Below are positions 44,534 to 53,893 of a DNA stretch of 64,000 nt, one piece after another. The DNA comes from an uncultured Pelagibacteraceae bacterium. GTDB taxonomy: Bacteria; Pseudomonadota; Alphaproteobacteria; Pelagibacterales; Pelagibacteraceae. The stretch spans positions 1 to 64,000 of the forward strand of contig CACKDD010000002.1 of the NCBI GenBank assembly GCA_902598825.1, in the 5' to 3' direction. Both the position numbers and the translations under genes were made by a program. Numbering within the stretch: the first letter of the stretch is position 1; every line of letters begins with the position of its first letter. The notes under the pieces are model-generated. The model searched no databases and was not told the origin of the DNA. It saw only the letters and a list, made by a program, of their open reading frames with translations.

Positions 44534-45364
44534 ATGAAAAATAGATTTTACGTTTTTTTAAATTACTTACTCCTTTTTTTATCAATAATTGTAATAGCTT
44601 TAATTTTAAGTACAAACAATACTTTTGCACATAAAGTAAAAGATGAAAACGGCAGGATGGTGGAGCATGAACCTATAAAATGTATACCACAAGAAGAAAG
44701 AAACATGGTAGAAAAATATCTTTGCAAAGTTGCTATTAAATCCCATCGTTTATGTAAACAAGATGAACATTGTGCAATTTTAGAAATAGAGAAATTACAA
44801 AAAGAAAATGCTGAACAGGTAGAAAAATTAAAAGGTGTGGGCGATTGTGGAGATCTTCCATTTAATCATAAAGCATCCAAAAAATCAAAAATTTATATTA
44901 AAGCAAGCAAAGATAGTAAAGTTATTGGTGAAGTTAATAAAGGTCAAAAATTATTATTCTATGCTGTCTCTACAAAAGATAAAAATTTCTCAAGGGTAAA
45001 AATAAGAAAAGATGATATTTGTGCAGAGGGATATATAGAGTCTAAATATTTAGTTAAAAAAGACTCAGAGGATACTGTTGTAAAAGTTGGTCCTAAATTA
45101 ATTGAAATTAATGAACCTAAATGGGCCAAAGAAGGAAAATTGATACTAGTAGATGCCGAGGGCACAGTTTCTATTAGCGGGGCTATTCAAGAAGGTAAAA
45201 TAGATCAAATTATTATTAATGAGGAAGAAGAAATAATTAATGGTGATAATACATTTACTTATCTACTTTTTGTTCCAAATAGTGGAGCTGAAATCAGAAT
45301 AGTAGGAAATAAAAATGGTAAAAAAGTAAAGGAACTAATCTTTACAATTAAAGTAGGAAATTAA
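44534..45364 (+). CDS. membrane-anchored/secreted SH3b-like domain protein
   Basis: N-terminal TM; SKIYIKASKDSKVIGEVNKGQKLLFY...FSRVKI...EGYIESKYLVKK resembles bacterial SH3; beta-rich C-terminus. Confidence 0.65.
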   Translation: MKNRFYVFLNYLLLFLSIIVIALILSTNNTFAHKVKDENGRMVEHEPIKCIPQEERNMVEKYLCKVAIKSHRLCKQDEHCAILEIEKLQKENAEQVEKLKGVGDCGDLPFNHKASKKSKIYIKASKDSKVIGEVNKGQKLLFYAVSTKDKNFSRVKIRKDDICAEGYIESKYLVKKDSEDTVVKVGPKLIEINEPKWAKEGKLILVDAEGTVSISGAIQEGKIDQIIINEEEEIINGDNTFTYLLFVPNSGAEIRIVGNKNGKKVKELIFTIKVGN

Positions 45365-45532
45365 AAAAATAAGCTTACAAAATTAATAAAATCAATAAAA
45401 AATTCCATTAATTATTCGTATATAATTATCTTCATGTTTAATAGTCCTTTAATAGTCTAGGCAAAATTAAAATGTCTAATTAGGACAAAATTAACAATGA
45501 ATAAATATCATTAATAATTATCATAGTGCATA

Positions 45533-45736
45533 ATGAAAAAAGATATTGTTAAATCTCACTTAAAAAAAAAAGCACAATCAAAACTTGCTTTATCAATTAG
45601 TCTATTTATTGTGCTTTTAACCTCTACTGGATACATCTTTAATTCTAAATCAATAATTTTTCTATTCTACATTTCTTGTTTTGTATTTTTCTACAATTTA
45701 GTAATACACTTTATACTAGAAAAGTTTGAAAATTAA
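45533..45736 (+). CDS. small two-TM protein, unknown
   Basis: 67 aa with two hydrophobic segments. Confidence 0.55.
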   Translation: MKKDIVKSHLKKKAQSKLALSISLFIVLLTSTGYIFNSKSIIFLFYISCFVFFYNLVIHFILEKFEN

Positions 45737-45738
45737 TT

Positions 45739-45885
45739 ATGATTAAAAAACTCATTAAATTAAAGATATTAAAATTTGTACTAATTGGTGGTGTGTCAGC
45801 AGCTTATGCTTTTAAGAGATATTGTGATAAAAAAAAAGAATTAAAAATTAAAAAAGATAAAAAAACTTTGCTTATTAATCGATAA
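45739..45885 (+). CDS. very small membrane protein, unknown
   Basis: ATG at 45739 reads MIKKLIKLKILKFVLIGGVSAAYAFKRYCDKKKELKIKKDKKTLLINR*; tightly packed between neighbours. Confidence 0.45.
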   Translation: MIKKLIKLKILKFVLIGGVSAAYAFKRYCDKKKELKIKKDKKTLLINR

Positions 45886-45891
45886 AAACTT

Positions 45892-46683
45892 TTGGTAGTA
45901 ATATTTACAGATTTAGATGGTTCTCTTTTACATCGAGATACTTTTAAGTTCGACTCAATTAAAGACTATATTAAAAGTCTAATAAATATTGGAATAATCA
46001 TAATTCCGAATTCTAGTAAAACTGAAAAGGAAATTGAAAAATTTAATGAAGAGCTTGGTATTGAACTTCCCTATATTTCAGAAAATGGTTCAGTTATTCG
46101 TGGACTAAACTTAATTAACCAAAATTTTCCAAATAAAATAATTCTTAGTAGAGAAAAAGAAGAATTACTAAAAATTTTTAATGAAAAGACTCCTGAAAAA
46201 TTATTAAATAAATGTGTTCAAATTTCTAAACTGAGTAAAAAAGAACAAGAAAAAATATTTGGACAAAAAGATGATAGACTTAAAGACGCATTACAAAGAA
46301 AGTATACTTTACCCTTTTTATTTAATGGGAATAATTCTGAAAAAAATAAATTATTAAAAGTCTTAAGTTATAATTCTTTATCATTACAGGAAGGTGGTCG
46401 TGTTTTAAATCTTTGTGATAACATTAATAAAATAAAGTCAATGAATAGAGTAATTAAAATCTTAAAAAAAACTGAGGATAAAATTAAGACTATTGCTGTT
46501 GGAGACAACTATAATGATCTCGAAATGTTAAAAAATAGTGACATACCATGTTTAGTTTTCAATGATCAATTTAAAATGGACAGAATTAATATTGATAATA
46601 TTATATTTTCTAACAAGCCATCACCTGAGGGCTGGGCTGATGTGATAAAAATAGCGCTAGGAAAAATAGGATATAGTGATTAA
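45892..46683 (+). CDS. HAD-family mannosyl/glucosyl-3-phosphoglycerate phosphatase
   Basis: VVIFTDLDGSLLHRD HAD motif; AVGDNYNDLEML; PYISENGSVI; adjacent GpgS-like gene; TTG start. Confidence 0.8.
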   Translation: MVVIFTDLDGSLLHRDTFKFDSIKDYIKSLINIGIIIIPNSSKTEKEIEKFNEELGIELPYISENGSVIRGLNLINQNFPNKIILSREKEELLKIFNEKTPEKLLNKCVQISKLSKKEQEKIFGQKDDRLKDALQRKYTLPFLFNGNNSEKNKLLKVLSYNSLSLQEGGRVLNLCDNINKIKSMNRVIKILKKTEDKIKTIAVGDNYNDLEMLKNSDIPCLVFNDQFKMDRINIDNIIFSNKPSPEGWADVIKIALGKIGYSD

Positions 46684-46691
46684 AATTTAAA

Positions 46692-47912
46692 ATGAGCGAA
46701 TTTTCCCAGAATGGAATAATTTCTACCCTGCACGACTTTGGTACAAGGTCAACAACCGAAATTGAAAAAGATCTTTTTACATTTTCAAAAGAAAGAAAGA
46801 TGGAGTTAATTTTACCATGTCTTTATTCAGAATTAGAAGGTACGGCACTTCCCAATATAGTCGAAGAAATTAGTAAGACAAAATATCTAGACCATATCAT
46901 CGTAGGTCTTGATAGAGCTAATGAAAATCAAGCCAAAAAAGCTTGGAAATTTTTTAAAAAATTAAAAACCTCTTTCTCAATTTTATGGAATGATGGACCA
47001 GGTTTAAAAAAACTTGATAAAGAATTAAAGAAAAATGATCTATCTCCAAATGAGTTGGGTAAAGGTAGAAATGTTTGGTATTGTATTGGCATGTCTATAG
47101 CGAGAGATACTGCTCGTTCAGTTGCATTGCATGACTGCGATATAAAAACTTATGATAGAAGAATGCTAGCTAAACTTTTTTATCCAGTTGTAAATCCTCT
47201 TTTTAACTTTGAATTTTGTAAAGGATATTACCCAAGAGTTGCTAATAATAAGATGAATGGAAGAGTTGCTAGATTACTTGTTTTTCCTTTATTAACTGCT
47301 TTAGAAAAAACCATTGGTAAAAGCGATTACTTAGAGTTTATGAAGTCTTTTAAATATCCATTAGCTGGTGAGTTTTCATTTAGACGTAACGTTTTACCTG
47401 AACTAAGAATATCTTCAGATTGGGGTATTGAAGTAGGAATTCTTTCTGAAATGCAAAGAAGCTTCTCTCCTCAAAATATTTGTCAGGTAGATTTGGCTGA
47501 TACTTATGACCATAAACATCAAGTTTTATCTATGGACGACGAAACTAAAGGTTTATCAAGGATGTCTATAGATATAATAAAAACCTTTATCAAAAAACTA
47601 GCTACTCAAGGTAATTCTTTTAGTAGAGAAAAATTCAGATCTCTAAAAGCAACCTATTATAGATCTGCGTTAGATTTAATTGATATATACAGAAGTGATG
47701 CTGATATGAATGGGCTTAAATTTGACTCTCATACTGAAGAAAAAGCTGTTGAACTATTTGCAATAAATATAATGAAAGCTGGAGAAGCTTTTATCTTAAA
47801 TCCAATGGATACACCGTTTATACCGACTTGGAGTAGAGTGAAGAGTGCTATTCCAAACTTTTTAACTCGATTAAAAGAAACAGTAAATGAAGATAACAAA
47901 AAATATAGATAA
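46692..47912 (+). CDS. glucosyl-3-phosphoglycerate synthase-like glycosyltransferase
   Basis: LPCLYSELEGTALPNIVEEI...GKGRNVWYCIGMSIARDTARSVALHDCDIKTYDRRML. Confidence 0.82.
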   Translation: MSEFSQNGIISTLHDFGTRSTTEIEKDLFTFSKERKMELILPCLYSELEGTALPNIVEEISKTKYLDHIIVGLDRANENQAKKAWKFFKKLKTSFSILWNDGPGLKKLDKELKKNDLSPNELGKGRNVWYCIGMSIARDTARSVALHDCDIKTYDRRMLAKLFYPVVNPLFNFEFCKGYYPRVANNKMNGRVARLLVFPLLTALEKTIGKSDYLEFMKSFKYPLAGEFSFRRNVLPELRISSDWGIEVGILSEMQRSFSPQNICQVDLADTYDHKHQVLSMDDETKGLSRMSIDIIKTFIKKLATQGNSFSREKFRSLKATYYRSALDLIDIYRSDADMNGLKFDSHTEEKAVELFAINIMKAGEAFILNPMDTPFIPTWSRVKSAIPNFLTRLKETVNEDNKKYR

Positions 47913-49639
47913 TGTTATCTCAGATAGATCAAAAAAAAATTAAATTAAAGCTTAAAAATATATATAGACACCATTTATCAGAGATTGAGATTAGTGATTG
48001 TTGCAAAGAAATTACAAAATCAATTAATAAATTTAATAAAAAAAGAAATAAAAAAAAAAAGATAATTTCAGAAAAAACCTCAATAGTTATATCCTATGGA
48101 GATAGTCTTTTTTCTAGCTCACAAAGACATTTATTAAAAAATTTTCAAAGTTTTTTTCAAAAGAAGTTAAGTAAATATTTTAATACAGTGCACTTTTTAC
48201 CTTTTTATCCTTCAAGTAGTGATAGTGGTTTTGCAGTAAAAGATCATTACAAAATCGATAATAGGCTTGGTAATTGGTCAGATATCAAAAAATTTTCAAA
48301 AAAAAATGATATAATGGCAGATGTAGTAATTAATCATTCATCAGCTAGAGGTCTGTGGTTTAAAAACTTTCTCAAAAAGAAAAAGCCAGGAAAGGATTAT
48401 TTCTTAACAGTTAATTCTAATTTTAATGTATCAAAAGTAATTAGACCTCGAGATCATCAATTGCTTAAAAAAATTAATATTTTTAAAAAGTCCGAGTATT
48501 TGTGGAGAACTTTCAGTCCAGATCAATTGGATATGAATTTTAAAAATCCTTCAGTTTTATTGAGATTCATAAAAATTATGATTAATCTTATAAATCATGG
48601 TGTAACAATCTTTAGATTAGATGCGATTGCCTACCTTTGGAAAGAGAGTGGAACTAAATGTATTAACTTAAGAGAAACACATGAAATAATAAAGCTTTTA
48701 AGAATAATTTGTAGTTTATTAAATGTTGAAAGTATTATTGTTACTGAAACAAATTTGCCAGAAAAAGAAAATATAAGTTATTTTGGAAATGCTGATGAAG
48801 CTAATTGGATTTATAATTTTTCACTACCTCCCCTACTAATTCATAGTTTTTTATTTGAAAATAGCTCATACCTTAACAGTTGGAACAAAAATTTACCACA
48901 AACCAAAAAAGGAAATAGCTATCTAAATTTCATTGCTTCACACGATGGTATTGGAATGAGACCAGTTGAAGGTATTATGAATAAAAATAATAAAGACAAG
49001 TTTCTTAAAAGATTAAAAAAAAACGGCTCAAAATTTTCATATAGGAAAGTTCAAAGTAAATCGAAAAAAGTTTATGAGGCAAATATTACAGTTTTTGATG
49101 CGTTAAAAAAATCAGACAATGACCCAAAAGGTAAATTCTTTTTGGAAAGATTTATTTCAGCTCACTCGATTATGATTTCTTTCGAAGGAGTACCAGCAAT
49201 ATATTTTAACTCTTTATTTGGAACATCTAATGATGAGGCTAAATATATAATAACTGGAAATAATAGAGATTTAAATAGATACAGGTGGAACCATAAAAAC
49301 ATTAATGAAAAATTGAAAAATACGAAATCAAAACAAAGTATTTTTTATAAAAATATTACCGACTTGTTAGAAATAAGAAGAAAACAAAAGGCTTTTCATC
49401 CGAATGGGTTAAGATCTAATATCAATATGGGTCCAAAAATATTTTGTTTTAAGAGACAGAGTTTAGATAAAAAACAAACTATTATTTGTATAACTAACTT
49501 ATCCTCTAAAAATCAATTTCCTAAAATTGATAAAAATTTTATTAAATGGAAAAACCTCTTAAAACCAATTCCAAAAATAAAAGATAAAAAATATTTTGAA
49601 CTCAAACCATTTGAAACAATATGGTTATCTAATATCTAA
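47912..49639 (+). CDS. GH13 sucrose/glucosylglycerate phosphorylase-like enzyme
   Basis: VHFLPFYPSSSDSGFAVKDHYKID; DVVINHSSARGLWF; FRLDAIAYLWKESGTKCINLRETHEI; FIASHDGIGMRPVEGI. Confidence 0.8.
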   Translation: MLSQIDQKKIKLKLKNIYRHHLSEIEISDCCKEITKSINKFNKKRNKKKKIISEKTSIVISYGDSLFSSSQRHLLKNFQSFFQKKLSKYFNTVHFLPFYPSSSDSGFAVKDHYKIDNRLGNWSDIKKFSKKNDIMADVVINHSSARGLWFKNFLKKKKPGKDYFLTVNSNFNVSKVIRPRDHQLLKKINIFKKSEYLWRTFSPDQLDMNFKNPSVLLRFIKIMINLINHGVTIFRLDAIAYLWKESGTKCINLRETHEIIKLLRIICSLLNVESIIVTETNLPEKENISYFGNADEANWIYNFSLPPLLIHSFLFENSSYLNSWNKNLPQTKKGNSYLNFIASHDGIGMRPVEGIMNKNNKDKFLKRLKKNGSKFSYRKVQSKSKKVYEANITVFDALKKSDNDPKGKFFLERFISAHSIMISFEGVPAIYFNSLFGTSNDEAKYIITGNNRDLNRYRWNHKNINEKLKNTKSKQSIFYKNITDLLEIRRKQKAFHPNGLRSNINMGPKIFCFKRQSLDKKQTIICITNLSSKNQFPKIDKNFIKWKNLLKPIPKIKDKKYFELKPFETIWLSNI

Positions 49640-49716
49640 TAAATATTATTTTTTATAAAACTCTCAATGAGTACAAGATTAACATTAGTTTAAACTAGTT
49701 TGTTAAGTCTAATTTT

Positions 49717-50415
49717 CTAATCTCTAATTTGGTATAAGTTATCAACAAAAGACAAAAAAGGAAATCTGAACTGTTTTATCAATAAAAAATTGTTTTTTTT
49801 CAAAAATTTTAAAATTTTTTGACTAGAATATCCTTTGTACATTTTTGAGAAATGAATCTCAATAAGTAAATATTTGATCTTACTTTTCCTAATACTTTTT
49901 AATGATCCTTCTAATATATCAAGTTCATGGCCCTCTGTATCAAGTTTTAAAAGACTTAGATTTTTTATTTTTTTTTTCTTAATATAATTATCAATTGTTT
50001 TGGGTTTAATGATAATTTTTTTTTTTATTGGGTTTTTTTTATTCAATATCTTATTTTTAATTTTTAACCATGTGGAGTCTTTATTCAATTTAGAGAATGT
50101 AGAAGTACTAGATAGTTCATTAATATAAAAAGTTTTATCAATTTCATTTTTGCTAAATGCTAAATTGTTTAATACAACTTTTTTATTTTTTTTATATTTT
50201 TTTTGTAAATCTTTAAAAATATTTACTTGTGGCTCAAATGAATATATTTTTTTTATATTTCTAATCTTTAATAAATAATCTATTGTTTCACCTCTGTGTG
50301 CTCCAACATCAAAAGCATTCTTAATATCTAAATGTCTTAAGGATCTTAAGATATTTGGTTGGTGCCAATAGACTCTAACTAAATCAAGAAAAAATAAAAC
50401 TAAAAATTTGATCAT
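49717..50415 (-). CDS. FkbM-family methyltransferase
   Basis: AFDVGAHRGETIDYLL; LLKLDTEGHELDILEGSL. Confidence 0.82.
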   Translation of the reverse strand: MIKFLVLFFLDLVRVYWHQPNILRSLRHLDIKNAFDVGAHRGETIDYLLKIRNIKKIYSFEPQVNIFKDLQKKYKKNKKVVLNNLAFSKNEIDKTFYINELSSTSTFSKLNKDSTWLKIKNKILNKKNPIKKKIIIKPKTIDNYIKKKKIKNLSLLKLDTEGHELDILEGSLKSIRKSKIKYLLIEIHFSKMYKGYSSQKILKFLKKNNFLLIKQFRFPFLSFVDNLYQIRD

Positions 50416-50429
50416 TGTTGTAAATAAAT

Positions 50430-51422
50430 CTAAGAATTTTTCTTTAAAAAATCAATTGCATCATTTATTCCATTTTCAATTGATATTTTGGGAAAAAATT
50501 TATATTTAATTTGTAAAGATCTTGACCCACCTCTTGCAAAAACGCCTTCTGGTTTTGTTGAATTTCCTCTCACTTGAATGTTTCTTTTCCCTAAGATATT
50601 AAGAATTTTTTTTGATAAATTTATAAAGCTTAAAAATTTTCCTGAAGATAGATTTACTGCTTTTCCATTCTTAACTTTTTTAGCAATTAATAATGAACCT
50701 CTTATAACATCTTTAATGTGTATAAAGTCTCTCATTTGATACCCACTGCCCCAAACAATGAATTTTTTATTTCCTCTATGACTCAAGGCTCTTTTAATAA
50801 TGCTGGGAAAAGGGTAATTTAAATCTTGATCTGAGCCATATCCTGTAAAAGGCCTAAAGATTGTATTTTTAATTCCATATTTTTCATAAGCTAGTGATGC
50901 TAAATATTCATTGTTTAATTTAGCCCAACCATATGAAAGATCGGGTTTGCCCATATAATTTTTTGAAAAATCAATATCTGACTCTTTTAATAATCTATAT
51001 CTACCCTTTTTTTGTAAATTTATTGGATATGCTGCACTAGATGAATAAGTTATAATATGTCTGATTTTACTTTTGTTTTTTACAACCCATCTCCAAAAAG
51101 CTGTGTCAATCTCTAGATCTTCAGCTACAGCAAGTGGATTATACTCAATGACTTCTCTACCCCCTACTATTGCAGCAAGATTAATTACAAGCTCATAATT
51201 TTTATTTAATTTTTTCTTAAAAAATTTTCGACAATCTAATTTAGAAAATTTAAATTTTTTTTTAAATTTATTTGGATTAAACACCTTCCATTTTCTTGGA
51301 TGTATTCCGCCAGATAATGGAGCTAAGTTATCTACAATCTCAACATTCTTGCCTTTTTTAAGAAAATATTCTGTATAATATCTACCTACAAAACCAGCAC
51401 CTCCTAAAATTAAAATACTCAT
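50430..51422 (-). CDS. NAD-dependent epimerase/dehydratase
   Basis: MSILILGGAGFVGRYYTEYFLKKG Rossmann motif; SYGWAKLNNEYLA (YxxxK-type). Confidence 0.85.
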   Translation of the reverse strand: MSILILGGAGFVGRYYTEYFLKKGKNVEIVDNLAPLSGGIHPRKWKVFNPNKFKKKFKFSKLDCRKFFKKKLNKNYELVINLAAIVGGREVIEYNPLAVAEDLEIDTAFWRWVVKNKSKIRHIITYSSSAAYPINLQKKGRYRLLKESDIDFSKNYMGKPDLSYGWAKLNNEYLASLAYEKYGIKNTIFRPFTGYGSDQDLNYPFPSIIKRALSHRGNKKFIVWGSGYQMRDFIHIKDVIRGSLLIAKKVKNGKAVNLSSGKFLSFINLSKKILNILGKRNIQVRGNSTKPEGVFARGGSRSLQIKYKFFPKISIENGINDAIDFLKKNS

Positions 51423-51426
51423 AAAA

Positions 51427-52335
51427 TTAATCTGTTATTTTTTTCCATTCATCGAAAGCAAGAGAACTTTTTTTTGGTAAAAATTTATAAATATTATTTG
51501 AGTCTTTATATAAATTTTCAACTAAATTTAATGAATTTGTGTAACCAATATACTCATCCTTAAAATCTTTAATCAAATTGTGTACATTCCTTTGTTGATA
51601 AACGGTAGGTTCATTATAAATAACTTTATATTTTTTTGAAGTAACATAAAAAGAAGCCCAAATATCATCCATTCTTCCAATATGAGGAAATAAAAAATAA
51701 TCTCGAACTACTTTTCTCGATATCAAGGTATTTTGAGAATTAAAAGGAGATATTTTCTTAGAAAAAAAAGGAAACAGACTTTTTTTAAAATTACATTCAG
51801 GTTTAAATATCATTCTACAAACTGCATCAATATCAGGGTCACCATTCCAAAAATTTGCTTGAATATCCGGTCTAATTAGATTTTTTTTACCAATTTTATA
51901 TTTTCGATTATTAACTAGTTCCAATGGAAGTCCCCTGTGCCAAAGATTTGAGTGGTTTGTGTACCCAACAGGATCAAATATTTTTTTATTAGTTAGAATT
52001 TCCTTACAATTTATTTTTTTATCAACATAAATATTTTTAAACCAATTTTTATATGGAATATTATCATCATCTATTAAAGCTATAATTTCAGCACCTCTAT
52101 TGTAGGCTTCCAATATTGCAAAATTTCTTCTTTGTATACAATTCCATCCAATTAGTTTTGATAACTTGGGCCATTTTTTTTCTTGATATTTTGTGCTAAG
52201 TACAACTGAATTCTTTAAGTTAAATCTTTTAGATTTTTTATCCAAAGCGACAATAAGTTTACAATTCTTATTTTTTGCAAAAAGTTTTAAAGCTTTAGTT
52301 GGAGGATTAATTGTAGTTGTAGCGATATAAATCAT
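51427..52335 (-). CDS. STELLO/DUF288-like glycosyltransferase
   Basis: IYIATTTINPPTKALK; QRRNFAILEAYNRGAEIIALIDDDNIPYKNWF. Confidence 0.65.
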   Translation of the reverse strand: MIYIATTTINPPTKALKLFAKNKNCKLIVALDKKSKRFNLKNSVVLSTKYQEKKWPKLSKLIGWNCIQRRNFAILEAYNRGAEIIALIDDDNIPYKNWFKNIYVDKKINCKEILTNKKIFDPVGYTNHSNLWHRGLPLELVNNRKYKIGKKNLIRPDIQANFWNGDPDIDAVCRMIFKPECNFKKSLFPFFSKKISPFNSQNTLISRKVVRDYFLFPHIGRMDDIWASFYVTSKKYKVIYNEPTVYQQRNVHNLIKDFKDEYIGYTNSLNLVENLYKDSNNIYKFLPKKSSLAFDEWKKITD

Positions 52336-53033
52336 ATATTTTTAAATAGAACCTTTAAATAAGAAATATAACTTTGTAAAGTTATTGAAGAATTTCCTTC
52401 TGTTCTTTTTTTCCATTTGGCTGGTATAGTTACAACATTATAACCCTTTTTTATAGGTATTAATAACATTTCCAATGCAAATCCGTGTCTCAGTTCATTA
52501 ATTTTATATCCTTCAAACACCTTACTTGGATAAACTCTATAAGCAAAAGTGAAATCTAAAATTTCATAACTAAAAAATAATTTAATTAGTTTTTGAAAGA
52601 AAAAATTTGCTAAAAACTTAACTATTCCATAATTAGAAAAACCTTTTTTGCTAATCCACCTATCTGCAGAAATAATTGATTGTGGATTTTTTTTACTCAT
52701 TGAAATCATATTTTTTAATTCATATGGATTAGTTTCTAAATCTGCTGCCATAATTGCTAAATATTTATTTTTCGAGTTTTTGATCCCTAAGTCTATGGCT
52801 CCACCAACAAAAGGTCTTTTTTGGGGGAAAAAATTTAAATTTTTATGTTTACTTTTTAGATATAAAAGCTGTTTTTTAACTATTGAAGGTGTAAACTTTT
52901 GAGAATAAATAATTAAATACTCCTTTTTAACTTTAATTCTTTCCAAAATTTTAATAGTTTTTTTTAATGAATTTATTTCATCCATTATAGGGATTATAAT
53001 TGAAAGAGAATATAAATTTTTTTTTTTAGTCAT
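52332..53033 (-). CDS. GT2-family glycosyltransferase
   Basis: LSIIIPIMDEINSLKKTIKIL; YLAIMAADLETNPYELKNMI; AKWKKRTEGNSSI. Confidence 0.8.
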   Translation of the reverse strand: MTKKKNLYSLSIIIPIMDEINSLKKTIKILERIKVKKEYLIIYSQKFTPSIVKKQLLYLKSKHKNLNFFPQKRPFVGGAIDLGIKNSKNKYLAIMAADLETNPYELKNMISMSKKNPQSIISADRWISKKGFSNYGIVKFLANFFFQKLIKLFFSYEILDFTFAYRVYPSKVFEGYKINELRHGFALEMLLIPIKKGYNVVTIPAKWKKRTEGNSSITLQSYISYLKVLFKNI

Positions 53034-53883
53034 CTAATAAAGATCTAATCTTATCATTATTAGTTTCTGACAGAGAATCTTTCGAATAAATACCTATATA
53101 TCTGCCATAATCTTTATTTTTAAAATCATGGAGTGTATAAATAAGACCTTTGCCTAAAGGGAATTTAAAGTCTGTAATATGATCAAGTGTTTTTCCTAAT
53201 TTTAAATCTTCAAATTGATTATTAAATTCTTTAATTGCTAATGGTTCACCATTTATATCATTTAAAACATAATCGCTAACAAATAGATCATCAAAATAAC
53301 AAAACACTCTTGGTAATAATAAATTCCTTTTTGATAATTCAGGAATTTTATCTAAAAAAATTTTGGTTGATGAATAAAGGTCTAGATCAAAGATAATCAA
53401 TCCTATTTTTGATTTTTTTTCAGATATATATTGATCTAATGTTAAGGAAATATTTCCTTCAAATATCTTAATACACCTATCCTCATTTTCTAAGTTTTTA
53501 ATATTTCTATTAGTGTAATCTCCTTGTTTCCAAAAAAAAGGTAGGTCCTCTTTTATACCCGATTCTGGCAAGCCAGTTCCTGAGTCAAAACCAATTATGT
53601 TAATCTTAATTTTTAAAATTTTTTCAATTTTTCTTTTGTATTTAAGAATTGATTTAATGCCATTACCACCGGCTACACCTAATTCAATTATATCTATTTC
53701 ATTAAAACCTAATTTAATTGCATTTTTAGAAGTTTCAAAAATTAATGACTCATAATGTGGTCTAAAAGTAGGAAATTTAAGACTTAAATATTTAATTAAT
53801 GCTACACGCAAAGGCTTTTCGTAACACAAAATTCTTAGAAATAACAATTTTATTTTATAAAGAAAATTTATCATTAGACTCAA
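53026..53883 (-). CDS. class I SAM-dependent methyltransferase-like protein
   Basis: IDIIELGVAGGNGIKSILKYKR...NIIGFDSGTGLPESG; LIIFDLDLYSSTKIFL. Confidence 0.6.
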   Translation of the reverse strand: MSLMINFLYKIKLLFLRILCYEKPLRVALIKYLSLKFPTFRPHYESLIFETSKNAIKLGFNEIDIIELGVAGGNGIKSILKYKRKIEKILKIKINIIGFDSGTGLPESGIKEDLPFFWKQGDYTNRNIKNLENEDRCIKIFEGNISLTLDQYISEKKSKIGLIIFDLDLYSSTKIFLDKIPELSKRNLLLPRVFCYFDDLFVSDYVLNDINGEPLAIKEFNNQFEDLKLGKTLDHITDFKFPLGKGLIYTLHDFKNKDYGRYIGIYSKDSLSETNNDKIRSLLDD

Positions 53884-53893
53884 ATAAATTATT

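Noticed and set aside
48030-48062. Long A-rich tract in the GH13 gene as a possible frameshift
   Set aside because: Frame stays open and conserved motifs on both sides are in the same frame (Lys-rich linker)
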